Both the position numbers and the translations under genes were made by a program. This document shows positions 10,291 through 21,739 of a DNA stretch of 64,000 nt, one piece after another. The stretch spans positions 11,378,001 to 11,442,000 of the forward strand of contig NC_133401.1 in the NCBI RefSeq assembly GCF_047511655.1. The letters run 5' to 3'. Each line of letters begins with the position of its first letter. Position 1 is the stretch's first letter. The notes below the pieces were generated by a model. That model searched no databases. It had not been told where the DNA came from and was given only the letters and a program-made list of their open reading frames with translations. Source of the DNA: Castor canadensis. Taxonomy: Eukaryota > Chordata > Mammalia > Rodentia > Castoridae.

Positions 10291-13200
10291 ATTAGTGGTG
10301 TTGCTAATGATAGCTATTTTAACAGGGGTGAGGTGGAATCTTAGTGTGGTTTTAATTTGCATTTCCTTTATTGCTAGAGATGGTGAGCATTTTTTCATGT
10401 GTTTTTTGGCCTTTTGAATTTCTTCTTTTGAGAAAGTTCTGCTTAGTTCACTTGCCCATTTCTTTATTGGTTCATTAATTTTGGGAGAATTTAGTTTTTT
10501 AAGTTCCCAAAATATTCTGGTTATCAGTCCTTTGTCTGATGTGTAGCTGGCAAATATTTTCTCCCACTCTGAGGGTGGTCTCTTCAGTTTAGAGACCATT
10601 TCTTTTGTTGAGCAGAAGCTTTTTAATTTTACGAAGACCCATTTATCTATGCTATCTCTTAGTTGTTGTGCTGCTGGGATTCCATTGAGAAAATCCTTAT
10701 CTATACCTACTAGTCCCAGAGTATTTCCTACTTTTTCCTGTACCAACGTTAGAGTATGGGGTCTGATATTAAGATCCTTGATCCATTTAGAGTTAATATT
10801 GGTATAGGGTGATATACATGGATCTAGTTTCAGTTTTTTGCAGACTGCTAACCAGTTTTCCCAGCAGTTTTTGTTGAAGAGGCTGCTATTTCTCCATTGT
10901 ATATTTTTAGCGCCTTTGTCAAAGACAAGTTAGTTATAGTTGTGTGGCTTCATATCTGGGTCCTCTATTGTGTTCCACTCGTCTTCATGTCTGTTTTTGT
11001 GCCAGTACCATGCTGTTTTTACCATTACTGCTTTGTAATATAGTTTGAAGTCAGGTATTGTGATACCTCCTGCATTGTTCTTTTGACTGAGTATTGCCTT
11101 GGCTATTCGTGGCCTCTTGTGTTTCCATATAAATTTAACGGTAGATTTTTCAATCTCTTTAATGAATGTCATTGGGATTTTGATGGGAATTGTATTAAAC
11201 ATGTAGATTACTTTTGGAAGTATAGACATTTTTACTATGTTGATTCTACCAATCCATGAGCAGGGGAGACCTCTCCACTTTCTACACTCTTCCTCAATCT
11301 CTTTGTTCAGAAGTTTATAGTTTTCCTTATAGAATTCATTCACATCCTTTGTTAGGTTTACACCTAGGTATTTGATTTTTTTTGAGGCTATTGTAAATGG
11401 AATTGTTTTCATACATTCTTTTTCAGTTTGCTCATTATTAGTGTATAGAAATGCTAATGATTTTTTCTATGTTGATTTTATATCCTGCTACCTTGCTATA
11501 GCTATTGATGATGTCTAGAAGCTTCTGAGTAGAGTTTTTTGGGTCTTTAAGGTATAGGATCATGTCATCTGCAAGTAGGGATATTTTGACAGTTTCTTTA
11601 CCTATTTGTATTCCTTTTATTCCTTCTTCTTGCCTAATTGCTCTGGCTAGGAATTCCAGTACTATGTTGAATAGGAGTGGAGCTAGTGGGCATCCGTGTC
11701 TGGTTTCTGATTTTAGAGGGAATGGTTTCAGTTTTTCTCTGTTAAGTGTAATGCTGGCTGTAGGTTTGTCATATATAGCTTTTATAAAGTTGAGGTACTT
11801 TCCTTCTATTCCTAGTTTTCTTAGAGCTTTTATCATGAAATGGTGTTGGATCTTGTCAAAAGCTTTTTCTGCGTCTATTGAGATGATCAAGTGGTTTTTG
11901 TCTTCGCTTCTGTTAATGTAGTTTATTACATTTATTGATTTTCATATGTTGAACCACCCCTGCATTCCTGGGATGAAGCCTACTTGGTCATGGTGAATAA
12001 TCTTTTTGTTGTGTTGTCGAATTCGGTTTGGGCATTATTTTATTGAGGATTTTTGCATCAGTGTTCATTAAGGAGATTGGCCTATAGTTCTCCTTTTTGG
12101 AGGTATCTTTGCCTGGAGTTGGGATAAGTGTAATACTGGCTTCCTAAAATGTGTTTGGCAGTTTTCCTTCCTTTTCTATTTCATGGAACAGTTTAAAGAG
12201 GGTTGGTATCAGTTCTTCTTTAAAGGTCTGATAGAATTCAGCAGAGAATCCATCAGGTCCTGGACTTTTCTTTTTGGGGAGACTCTTGATTACTGCTTCA
12301 ATTTCATTTTGTGTTATAGATCTATTCAGGTGATTAATATCCTCTTGGTTCAGTTTTGGATGATCATATGTATCTAGAAATCTGTCTATTTCTTTAAGAT
12401 TTTTGAATTTTTTTGCATATAGGTTCTCAAAGTAGTCTCTGATGATTTCCTGGACTTCCATGGTTTGTTGTTATCTCCACTTTTGCATTCCTGATTCTAC
12501 TAATTTGGGTTTTTTCTCTCCTCATTTTAGTCAGGTTTGCCAGGGGTCTGTCAATCTTGTTTATTTTTTCAAAGAACCAACTTTTTGTTTCATTAATTCT
12601 TTGTATGGTTTTTTTGGGTTTCTATTTCATTGATTTCAGCTCTTATTTTTATTATTTCTCTCCTTCTATTTGTTTTGGGATTTGCTTGTTCTTGTTTTTC
12701 TAGGAGTTTGAGATGTATCATTAGGTCATTGATTTGGGATCTTTCAGTCTTTTTAATATATGCACTCATGGCTATAAACTTTCCTCTCAGGACTGCCTTT
12801 GCTGTGTCCCATAGGTTTGAGTACATTGTGTTTTCATTTTCATTGACTTCCAGGAACTTTTTAATTTCCTCTTTCATTTCATCAATGACCCATTGTTCAT
12901 TAAGTAATGAGTTTTTCAGTTTCCAGCTCTTTGCATGTTTTTTGTCTTTACTTTTATTATTGAAGTCTAGTTTTATTGCATTGTGACCAGATAGAATGCA
13001 TGGTATAATTTCTATTTTCTTATATTTGCTGAGGTTTGCTTTGTGCCCTAGGATATGATCTATTTTGGAGAAGGTTCCATGGGCTGCTGAGAAGAATGTA
13101 TATTCTGTATTAGTTGGATGAAATGTTCTGTAGATATCAACTAGGTCCACTTGATCTATTGTGCATTTTAGTTGTTGGATTTCTTTATTGATTTTTTTGT

Positions 13201-13653
13201 TTGGATAACCTATCTATTGATGATAATGGGGTTTTAAAGTCTCCTACAACCGCTGTGTTGGAGTTAATATATGCTTTTAGGTCTATCAGGGTATGTTTGA
13301 TGAAATTGGGTGCGTTGACATTGGGTGCATATAAATTGATAATTATTATTTCCTTTTGGTCTATTTCCCCTTTTATTAGTATGGAATGTCCTTCTTTATC
13401 TCGTTTGATCAATGTAGGTTTGAAGTCTACTTTGTCAGAGATAAGTATTGCTACTCCTGCCTGTTTTCAGGGGCCATTGGCTTGGTAAATCTAAGCCTAT
13501 GTTTATTTCTGTTCGTGAGATGGGTCTCCTGTAAGCAACAAATTATTGGATCTTCCTTTTTAATCCATTTTGTCAAGCGGTGCCTTTTGATGGGGGAATT
13601 AAGTCCATTAAATTAAGTGTAAGTACTGATAGGTATGTGGTGATTCCTGTCAT
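10291..13653 (-). pseudogene. L1 ORF2 (endonuclease + reverse transcriptase), broken
   Basis: ORF2 encodes the nicking endonuclease and reverse transcriptase that drive target-primed retrotransposition. The start is taken at the ATG at 13,653, just after the inter-ORF spacer. Visible in order: endonuclease (13,412-12,900) with [12 protein letters not shown] and the [12 protein letters not shown] segment; the [20 protein letters not shown] linker (about 12,340-12,270); [12 protein letters not shown] of the finger region; [12 protein letters not shown]; and the polymerase motif reading LADDMILYL, so the usual FADD has Leu for Phe. The thumb segment is at 11,412-10,930, and a C-terminal part at 10,746-10,300. 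At least five frame breaks separate these blocks, and the last residues are cut off at the inverted junction. It cannot make an active protein. Confidence 0.93.
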
Positions 13654-13835
13654 TTAGTTGTCTTAGTTGTTTGTAGGTTTGATTGTGTGTACCTAAATCA
13701 ATGTTACTCTCTACTTTCTTGCTTTTTCTTTTCCTGTAGTTTGGTGCTGCCTGCCCTTTCGTGGTTATGTTGGGTTTCACTTTCTGTGTGCAGAATCCCT
13801 TGAAGATTCTTTTGTAGTGGTGGCTTTGTGGTCAT

Positions 13836-14895
13836 TTATTGTTTTTGTTTCTGCTTATCATGGAAGACTTTTATTGCTCCATCTATTTTGAATGATAGTT
13901 TTGCTGGGTAGAGTATCCTGGGGTTGAAGTTATTTCCATTCAGTGCCCGAAAGATCTCACCCCAAGCTCTTCTTGCTTTTAATGTTTCTGTTGAGAAGTC
14001 TGCTGTGATTTTGATGGGTTTACCTTTGTATGTTATTTGTTTTTTCTCTCTTACAGCCTTCGATATTCTTTCTCTAGTTTCTGTACTTGTTTTAATGATA
14101 ATATGCTGTGGGGTTGTTCTATTTTGATCTGGTCTGTTTGTTGTTCTGGAGGCCTCTTGCATCTGTATGGGAATAGATTTCTCTAGATTTGGGAAATTTT
14201 CTGTTGTTATTTTGTTGAATATATTACACTTTCCCTTTGCTTGCACCTCTTCTCCTTCTTAAATGCCCATGATTCTCAGGTTTAGTCTTTTGATGGAGTC
14301 AGTGAGGTCTTGCATTTTCTTTTCACAGGTCTTGAGTTGTTTAACAGTTCTTCAGTTTTTCCTTTAATTACCATTTCATTTTCGAGTTCTGAGATTCTGT
14401 CTTCTGTTTGTTCTATTCTGCTGGATTGGCCTTCCATTTTGTTTTGCAATTCTGTTTTGTTCTTTTTCTGAGGTTTTCCATATCCTGGGTCGTTTCTTCT
14501 TTAATGTTGTCTATTTTTGTCCTGAGTTCATTTATCTGTTTATTAATCGTGTTCTTTGTTTCACTTTGGTGTTTATACAGTGCTTCTATGGTTTCTTTTA
14601 TTTCTTCTTGTGCTTTTTCAAATTCTCTATTTTTGTTGTCTTGGAATTTCTTGAGTGTCTCCTGTACAGTTTGGTTGACCCTATCCAGTATCATCTGTAT
14701 AAAATTCTCATTGATTCCCTGTAGTATTTCTTCTTTTATATTATTCTTGTGGGCGTCATTGGGTTCTTTGGCTTATTTTATCTTCATTTTGTTGGAGTCT
14801 GGATCTGAGTATCTGTTTTCTTCATTTCCCTTTGGATCCTGTAGTAATTTTTTGCTACGGGGAAACTGGTTTCCCTGTTTTTTCTGTCTTCCCAT
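13836..14895 (-). pseudogene. L1 ORF1 (RNA-binding chaperone), broken
   Basis: ORF1 is the trimeric RNA-binding protein that coats L1 RNA. The start is assigned to the ATG at 14,895 (MGRQKKQGNQ), the usual basic N-terminus. A coiled-coil segment with heptad-like charged repeats lies at 14,694-14,413. The RRM and C-terminal domain occupy 14,246-13,836 (KGKPIKITADFSTETLKARR, LYPAKLSFKIDGAIKVF). Stops or frameshifts lie between these three blocks, so it is not translatable as one protein. The spacing to ORF2 (about 180 nt) is normal. Confidence 0.9.
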
Positions 14896-15620
14896 CATTG
14901 CCCTTGGTGTTGTTACTGTCCCTGTACTGTGTGCAATTGAGTATTTTCTAGGTTGTAATAATAACAATGGTGATATTTAGAATGGAAGGGTGAGAGGAGA
15001 TGGAAAGCAAAGAAGTTAAAGAAAAAGGGAAAAACAAATAAACAAACAAGTGGAAAAAACAGAACAAACAAACAAACAAAATGTTTCAGAGATATAAACA
15101 GGGAGAGATACTGTACTAATCAACAGTAAGCTGAACAGGCATTAGAGAGACAGAGAGAGGATTGAAAATAAAAACTAAAAGAAATAAGAAAATAAAAAAA
15201 AATGAAAAAAAAATCTCCAATTTCAAATGCAATAAAGTTTCAGTCTTAGTAATTTTGGTGTTCATCCCTAAGCCTCCAATCCTGGAGATAGTGCCTCAGA
15301 AGTAGTTCTGTTGTTGTCTCATCAAAGGGGAAAAAAACTTGTGGTCCACACCTTCCCAAGCCATCTGGGCACTAGCGTCTGGCGGCGGTGCAGGAGCCCT
15401 CCTGGCTTCCCCATTTAACATGGAGTGGAGGTGCTCTGTACAGGCTGAAGGTGTGGAGGAGTCAAAGTTTTGCCACTTCTTGGTGGTTTTCCCTGTAGGG
15501 TGTATCTCCAGCGTCTCTCCAAGATTTTACTTTATAGGCACACTTTCTGCTTCCTCCCTCTAGCCACCATCTTGGAATCTCTATTGCTGTCACTAAGTTC
15601 TCTCCTCCACATCATCGCTC
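14896..15620 (-). promoter_or_regulatory. L1 5'UTR (promoter region)
   Basis: Between the ORF1 start and the 5' end of the element. On the minus strand it includes GATTCCAAGATGGTGGCT near 15,575-15,558, the typical L1 5' motif, and an A-rich AAAC/AAAT region at 15,000-15,230. The 5' boundary is uncertain (15,590-15,640). Confidence 0.7.
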
Positions 15621-15662
15621 CAGGGCTAAATCTCTTTGTTTCTTTTCCTCCTCTTCCTGCAG

Positions 15663-15718
15663 CCCAAGTCCGAGGTGTTTGAAATCACAGACTTCACTAC
15701 TGCCTCGGAGTGGGAAAG
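15663..15718 (+). pseudogene. RAB3GAP1: RAB3GAP1 exon 2-like orphan exon
   Basis: A 56-nt exon is bracketed by a strong acceptor (pyrimidine tract TTTCTTTTCCTCCTCTTCCTGCAG) split here as TTTCTTTTCCTC and CTCTTCCTGCAG, and by a strong donor AG|GTGAGTC. It reads PKSEVFEITDFTTASEWE plus two bases of the next codon. That matches the second exon of RAB3GAP1, the catalytic subunit of the Rab3 GTPase-activating complex that also serves as a Rab18 exchange factor at the ER; the human N-terminus reads PESEVFEITDFTTASEWER. Only one residue differs (E to K). No exon 1 with CpG promoter, and no exon 3, was recognised here. The L1 5' end lies within 100 nt upstream. It is either an exon of a true gene whose other exons fall outside the window, or a duplicated genomic fragment. 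The galectin surroundings favour the latter. The homology is secure; the status is not. Confidence 0.8.
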
Positions 15719-16616
15719 GTGAGTCGCATCTTTGGTTACCAGCAGCCTGGGCCCCAACATCCCCTCCACTTCCCCAACCCAAACACAACATGCATAACTC
15801 CTGTTTGGCAGAAGGAGGAGAACCGTGGGTCCTCCCTGCACCTCTATATGGTCAGCTCTCCATTTTTTCAAGGAGAAAAGGGTGTCCAAGTTTATCAACA
15901 GGCAAAAAAGAATAAATTATACTTTATCACATTTTATATTATCCCAATATCATTTAGAAACTAAACGTAAACATTTATTCTATATTCCTCTTGTGTAAGG
16001 GAAGGAGCCAGCAGGGAATTTCAGGGGGAAAAGTTGGTGATTCTGGGGAACTCAGCCGGCATGGAGAGCTAACAGACACCTGGAACAAAGTGCATTTTGC
16101 CTGCAGAACAGAAAGTAGTTGGTGAAGGATTGTCTTTGCAATCAAAGTAAGGACAGTGGTTGGTGACTAAGGGATGTCATGTGTGTTGACATCTCTTAGG
16201 TTCTTCTTCTAGTCTGAGCTTAGTTGAGGAAATCTTAGAGAAAGGACTAAAGAGGACTGTTTCTTCTTTGAAGGGTTGGGACTTCAGGTGCATATGAGAA
16301 CATTGCAGGCAGCCTTCTCCTGCACAGTGAGGAAACAAACAATGAAATGTAAGGGGGACCCTGATTCTGAGGTGGGTTTTAGGATTATTCAACTTCCTTT
16401 AGTTCAAATTTCTCAGTATCCAAAAATGGCATATGTTGGGAGTATCATTCTCAGTCCAGCTTACCAGGTAGTGCAGGTAGTTGAGGCTGCAGTTTACCTT
16501 CCATTCCCCATGTACCTTGAGCACATGGGCAAAAATTTGGGTACTGAGATACCCCCAGGCCAACAGAGAGAAACTGCACCTCCACCCTGCCACTACACAG
16601 TCCTGACTGAACATTG
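15719..16616. other. No recognised feature
   Basis: Sequence downstream of the orphan exon. The first 100-200 nt may be original RAB3GAP1 intron. The rest shows no repeat or exon I can name. ORFs up to 113 codons (16,276-16,617) have no family resemblance. Confidence 0.4.
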
Positions 16617-17185
16617 AGAACAAAAAGAAAATTATAGACCAATTTCCTTAAGGAACACAGATAAAAATCTTAATTTAATACCTGCAAACCAAATTCAACA
16701 TCATAGTAGATAGACCATATTCCATGATCAAATGTTTTCATTGCAGACATACAAGGATGGTTCAACATATGCAAATCCATTACTACAAAACAGCATGGAA
16801 ACAGAATAAAGGACAAAATCACATGATCATATTAACAGATGCAGGAAAGCCTTTCACAAAAGTAAACATACCTTCCTAATAAAAGCTCTGAAGAAATTGG
16901 GAGTCAATGAAATGTGCCTGAATATAAAAAGGCTCTATATGACAAGACTATAATCAAAATTATACTAAGTTGGAAAAAACTGAAAGTATTTCCCCTAAAA
17001 TCAGGAACAAGACAAGGGTGTCCTTTCCCTACACTCTTAAACTGCTTGAATTCCTAGCCAGAACAATTCAGCAAGAGAGTAAAGAGAAGGGACACAAATG
17101 GGAAGGAAGAAGCAAATTACCCCTATTTCAGATGACATGATTCTAAAGTTAAAAGACACTAAATACTCTACCAATAACACGTATA
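16617..17185 (+). mobile_element. L1 ORF2 fragment (RT region), sense
   Basis: Degraded L1 reverse-transcriptase coding sequence: AAAGAAAATTATAGACCAAT (ENYRPIS region), ACCTGCAAACCAAATTCAAC, ATACAAGGATGGTTCAACAT, AGATGCAGGAAAGCCTTTCA, and AGGAACAAGACAAGGGTGTC. Multiple stops. Confidence 0.88.
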
Positions 17186-17329
17186 TCTGTGAATGCTTTT
17201 GGGAAAGTAGATAGTTTTCCTTCTTCCTTCCTCTTATGGGTGCCTTTTCTTTCATTTTCTCATCACATTGTCCTGACAGGAACATTCAGCAGGGGTTGAA
17301 GAGAAGGAGTGGGGTTGACTATCCCTGTT

Positions 17330-17960
17330 CAAGTGAGCAGGCTGCCTCCTGATCAAGAGAGAAAGTGCCCAGTCTTTCACAATGAAGTGTGATGTTAGCC
17401 AGGGGTGTTTTTAGTATCTATTATTAGGATGAGGAAGTTTCCTTCTAATGCCAGATTTCTTTGAGTTTTGATCATGGAAGTGTTTTATATTTTGCCAAAG
17501 GCTGTACTTGTATGTATTGAGATTTATTATGTGGTTTTGGATTCATGATTTTTATTATATTGTTATCAATAGCTTTTAATGGATTCCTTAGGATTTTGTA
17601 AATATGAAACCTTGTTACCTGTGAGTAGAGATCATTTTACTTCTTCATTTCTAAATATTTCTAACTATATTAATTTCATGTTCTTTCATTTTCACCAATT
17701 GAAGGGTGGCTTATTCTTGAGTTCCTGGTTAAATCTCACATGGCTGTCATATCTAATCCTTTTTGTATGTTTCTGCACTCAGTTTAATAGAATTTTATTA
17801 GGATTTCTGTGTCTGTACTCATGAGAGATTTTAGTCTGTAGTTTTCTGTTACATTTCATATGCATGTAAGACTGCATAGAGTGAACTCAGAAGTGTCATC
17901 TCCTTTTCTAGTTTTTGAAGAGTTTGTGAAGAATTCATATTCTTTTAAATGCTTGGTGAA
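17330..17960 (-). mobile_element. Old L1 ORF2 fragment, antisense
   Basis: Complement of the RT palm and endonuclease-RT linker region (AATGCCAGATTTCTTTGAGT, GTATTGAGATTTATTATGTG on the plus strand). The left boundary of segmental copy A falls inside it, at about 17,820. Confidence 0.6.
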
Positions 17961-18199
17961 AAATTCAAAGTGAAGAGATGAAAGATAGCCATGGGAAGCA
18001 GAAATCCCTGCATTGTATTCACTTTCACTGAGATGTTTTCATGGAACTAAATTGAACTGGAGCCAAGCTGGGGCCCAACATAACTGGCTGGTTTCTTCTA
18101 ATAAATCTAAAGGTGCTTGATAACTATCTGATTTTAGATTTCAGTATGTTTGTCATGTTTGTTATTGTCATTGGCAATAACATTGCCATATATGGGGCA

Positions 18200-19240
18200 T
18201 GATGGGATATTATGTGCTTTGTGGAATGATTGAGTCTGGCTTCTCAACATTTCCACCTCACATACTCAATATTTCTCTGTGATATGAAAACATTTGAAAT
18301 TTACTCTTTTAGCAACTGAAATATGCAAGCCATGATTACTAACTGTAATCATGACACTGTGCAATATATCAGTAGAATTCATTCCTCCTGCTTAACTGAA
18401 ACTGTGTACCCTTTATTCAACAGCTCCCATTCCCACCCCACCCCAGCCACTTAGAGAAGTCAGGCTTCCTAGCAACTCATGAGGCAAGGTGAGATGGATT
18501 TGCCATTCAATGCAAATAGTTCAAAATCCCCTATCTTTATAAAACTAATCATGAAAAAAGATTGGAAGAGTGGCTCAAGTGGTAGAGCACTTGCCTGGCA
18601 AGCCCTGAGTTCAAACCCAGTGCCAGCAACAAAAGACAAGAAGTCAAACTTTGATGTTTGGCTTTTTAAATATTCTGTATGTAAGTGACATTGTGTAGTA
18701 CTTGTTCATTCTACATATCTGCTATTTCCTACTGACCTACACCTCCCCCGTTCCTCCTCGACTATACTGTATCTGCTAAGTAGTGTTGTCTTCTACCTCT
18801 GTATATTTGATTTTTCAAAATTATACATGTAAGTGACATCGTGGAGTCTTTCTGTGTCTGCTTGTTTCACTTTGTGTGAAATCCTCTAGGCTTATCTCTG
18901 TTTTGACAAATAGTAAGATCACATTCTTTGTTGGGGGCGAATAATATTCCCTTATATATGTGCGTTAGAGGATTTTTATCCTTTTATCCATTGATGTACA
19001 CGTAGTTTGTTTCCATGTCTTGGCTGCTGTGAATAAAGCTGCAGTGACCATGGTGGAGCAAATTATCTTTACAAGGTGATAATTTCTCGATGCTTAGAGA
19101 TACACCCAAAAGAGGGATTGCTGGGTCACTAGATAGTTCCAGTTTTAAAGTCTTTAGAATCCTCATACCATTCTCTACTATGGCTGTGCTCACCACATTC
19201 CAACATTGTACAGGCGTTCCCTTTTTCCTGATCATTGTTA
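18200..19240 (-). mobile_element. L1 3' part (ORF2 C-terminus + 3'UTR), antisense
   Basis: The minus strand at 19,235-18,984 reads through ORF2 C-terminal features (ELSSDPAIPLLGVS, QDMETNYVY). The plus strand CTGTGAATAAAGCTGCAGTG and CACTTTGTGTGAAATCCTCT are the standard antisense L1 signature. Copy B counterpart at 33,680-34,740. Confidence 0.85.
18555..18632 (+). mobile_element. ID-like SINE, sense
   Basis: GATTGGAAGAGTGGCTCAAG, GTAGAGCACTTGCCTGGCAA and GAGTTCAAACCCAGTGCCAG, with a short A-tail. Inserted in the antisense L1. Copy B carries the same insertion at 34,034-34,107, so it predates the duplication. Confidence 0.9.
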
Positions 19241-20240
19241 GAAATTAATTTGGGATATTGGGGTGTCATGAGAGAGATGACAGAACTCAGGTGTCAATAG
19301 GCTAGGCAAAATTGACTTCTGCAGAAGGGTGTGCCACAGACAGAGTCTTGTTAGCAAGCACACTGGGTGGGAAGTCTGCTAAGGATTGATCTCTAATGCA
19401 AGCTGCCCCTCACCCTGACTGAATGGGTTTCGGGTGGGGCAAGTGACCTTGGAGCAGGAAGAGCAAAGATTTACCTGAACAAGTAAGCAAGCAGTTTTTG
19501 AGACGTGGGCACCTGGTGATCACATGAATTTGCTCAGCTAAGAAGAACCGCCTTTTGTTTTAAACAGGAATTTATTTGGTTAAGTGACATCTCACAAGAC
19601 ACATAGGGTACAATTTGGGGGAAGTTAAGCTGACATCTGTACAATGATAATATACTATGCATGAACCCATTTGACAGAAAAGACCTGACTTTAGTTGATT
19701 CTCACATCCGTACCATCAGTCTGACTCCCAGGTCCACTGTTTGTTGTGTCATCTCCCAGAGGCAGGTGAGTCACAAGCCTGACTATCAAGCAGCAGCTTG
19801 AAGAGGGATGACAAACCCCACCAAGGAGAAAGAGGCCTGTGGTTCATCCCCTTCTGTGCAGTGCTGGTGGATGTGTCTCCTGGATAGCTTGATGCCTTAT
19901 TTTGTATCCTGCAACTTTACTGGATTCGTTTATAAATCTAGCAGCATTTTTTTGTGGACACTTTGGGTGTTTCACATATAGGATCATATCATTTGCAAGT
20001 AAAGAGAGGTTTCCTTTTTCCTTTTTCTTGGATGCATGTTCTTTCTTTTTCTTGTCTGATTGCTGTTCCTAGTATCTATTTGGTCTGTGATGTAGGGAGA
20101 CCCACATGTACCTAGCCCTCCACCTTGAGACCTAAGTGTTTAGTATACAGACTCTCAGGTAAGAGCTGTGAACATTACTCCACAGCTTCCAGGAGGAATC
20201 AATGAACCTGTTCTTTGTTTTGTTTGATTTTATTTGTTGT
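19241..20240. other. Duplicated block of unknown origin (LTR-like?)
   Basis: Conserved between copies A and B (B: 34,741-35,690). On the minus strand it holds CCAAATAAATTCC (an AATAAA hexamer) near 19,575 and no coding potential, which could fit an old LTR read on the minus strand. I could not find terminal TG/CA repeats or name the family. Confidence 0.35.
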
Positions 20241-20245
20241 TTGGC

Positions 20246-20460
20246 TGGTTGGTTTTGCTTACAGTACTAGGGACTGAATTCAGGACATTGCATTGCTAGG
20301 CTTGCCCTCTACCACTTGAACCAAACCACAGCCCTTTGGGCTTAGTGTATTTTTTCAAGTGAGGTCTCCTGCTTTTGCCCAAGCCTGCCTTGGACTGAGA
20401 TTCTTCTACCTCTGCCTCCCCATGGCTAGTCCACAGGCAGGTGCCCACACACCAAGCCCT
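20246..20460 (-). mobile_element. Composite ID+B1 SINE, antisense
   Basis: ID-like half (TACTAGGGACTGAATTCAGG to CCACTTGAACCAAACCACA) and B1-like half (AGGTCTCCTGCTTTTGCCCA to CAGGTGCCCACACACCAAGC). Copy B: 35,705-35,915. Confidence 0.75.
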
Positions 20461-20704
20461 TTGGACCTGTATTTATTCCCTGGTGAGGCAGGGTAGAAAG
20501 CTTGGGAAGTAGCCCACACCTGCTTAGGACCTCAGAGGTCTACAGTCTGGTCTATGCCCAGGTATCTCCATAACGTTTGTAAATTAAGAACTTGGACATG
20601 GACATCAGTGAGGAAAAGTGTGGTAAAAACCCTCTGCTGGAGAAACTCAAAGCTCTGAATTTTAAACCATTATTTGTCCTGATCTTGGGGAGGAGCCCCA
20701 AGAA

Positions 20705-21130
20705 GTGCTTATAAAACTGCCCCTATAAAACTGCCCCTATAAATCCCCTATAAAACTGCTACTTTCTTCTGCGGTCATGGGATGCTGGTGTATGACTTGT
20801 GCCTTCCAGTCCTGGAGAAAGGAAAATGAAGAGACCACCACGGGAACCTTTGAGGTGGGGCTGAGACCCCAATTCTCCTCCCTCAAGGAGAAGTTGGGTG
20901 CTGGGATCCTTCCTGACCCGATGGCAGGGCCCAGGACAAGATGGTGCCTCAGTTTCCCACCCTGTGCTGTGGGGGTGTTTCCTCGTCTGTGCAGGCACAG
21001 GAGCCCCTGAATGCATATCTCATCTTCTCCCGGAGACAACCGATTACGGCGTAGATTCAGACCTGTGTGCAAGAGGAGAAGCGGGGCGTCCTCCCCACCT
21101 GCCCTGCTTACATCATCCTGCTGGTGACGT
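20705..21130 (+). promoter_or_regulatory. Tandem TATA-box cluster with downstream duplicated block
   Basis: Four TATAAA hexamers at 20,710, 20,724, 20,738 and 20,749, spaced 14, 14 and 11 nt, arise from a tandemly repeated unit (TATAAAACTGCCCC). The following about 370 nt are conserved in copy B (36,190-36,540), but B has lost the TATA array (GCTTAAAAACCCCTGTAATA). It may be the core-promoter part of an old LTR. No gene or long ORF of known type follows. Confidence 0.4.
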
Positions 21131-21604
21131 CATTCTGCCGTGTCTTTTTTCTACTGGCATTTCAGTGTGGGGAATCTCAAGCAAAACACGGAAAGCACAG
21201 CAACGAAGAAAGGCAGGTTCATTTATTTTGCTTTACAGGAAAAGATAAATCCCTGAGTTCTGTTTTGGGTAGACTGGATTCAACCCATGATGGTCTTTGC
21301 AAATGTCCGTCCACTGGACAGGATTTAGCCACAGGTGTCTCCCAGGGCCTGTGAGCCCGTCAGAGGCCACAAGTGCTAGTCAGGCGCTCTACCACCTGAG
21401 CCACTCTGACACCCAACAATTGGTAATATCTTGCAATTCTTTTTGAAAGAGAGAAAAAAGCGAGTCACAATTCTTTGTGGTCATTGATTGAACTCCTGTC
21501 TTTCTCTATGGCTGCTGCTGAAAATTTCTTCTTCTTTGCATTCTTCTTCTTCTCCTCCTCTTTCTCCTAGCTCTCCTCCTCCCACTCCTCTTCGACATTC
21601 TTCT

Positions 21605-21715
21605 TTGTCTTAACATCTCACTATAGGCTATAGCCCAGCCTGAACTCCAATTCTCAATTCTGCTACCTCAACTTCCAGAGTGCTGGGATTACAGACATAA
21701 GCCACCACATCTGAC
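21605..21715 (-). mobile_element. B1-like SINE, antisense
   Basis: GGCTATAGCCCAGCCTGAAC through GTGCTGGGATTACAGACATA. Orthologous by position to 4,440-4,575 and 38,850-38,965. Its left part is fused to the pyrimidine tract by the deletion that removed galectin exon 4 from copy A. Confidence 0.8.
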
Positions 21716-21739
21716 TCTATGTTTTTATTTTTAAATGAC

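Larger units (their letters stand above)
10291..15620 (-). mobile_element. Near full-length L1 (LINE-1), minus strand, 3' end missing
   Basis: In minus-strand order: 5'UTR (about 15,620-14,896), ORF1 (about 14,895-13,836), inter-ORF spacer, ORF2 (13,653 to about 10,291). ORF2 is cut about 100 codons before its normal end; the zinc-knuckle region, 3'UTR and A-tail are absent. The junction at 10,290/10,291 abuts a sense-strand L1 tail. It is the youngest-looking coding L1 in the window: long ORF stretches remain, broken by a handful of frameshifts and stops. Confidence 0.93.

Noticed and set aside
10285-15620. Intact, mobile L1
   Set aside because: ORF1 and ORF2 each have several frame breaks and the 3' end is absent.
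18555-18632. Possible tRNA gene
   Set aside because: It has tRNA-like A and B boxes but is one of many ID-like SINEs with an A-tail, and it lacks a foldable acceptor stem.
20737-21354. ORFs of 77-116 codons in copy A
   Set aside because: Not conserved as frames in copy B (36,200-36,740), and no domain recognised.
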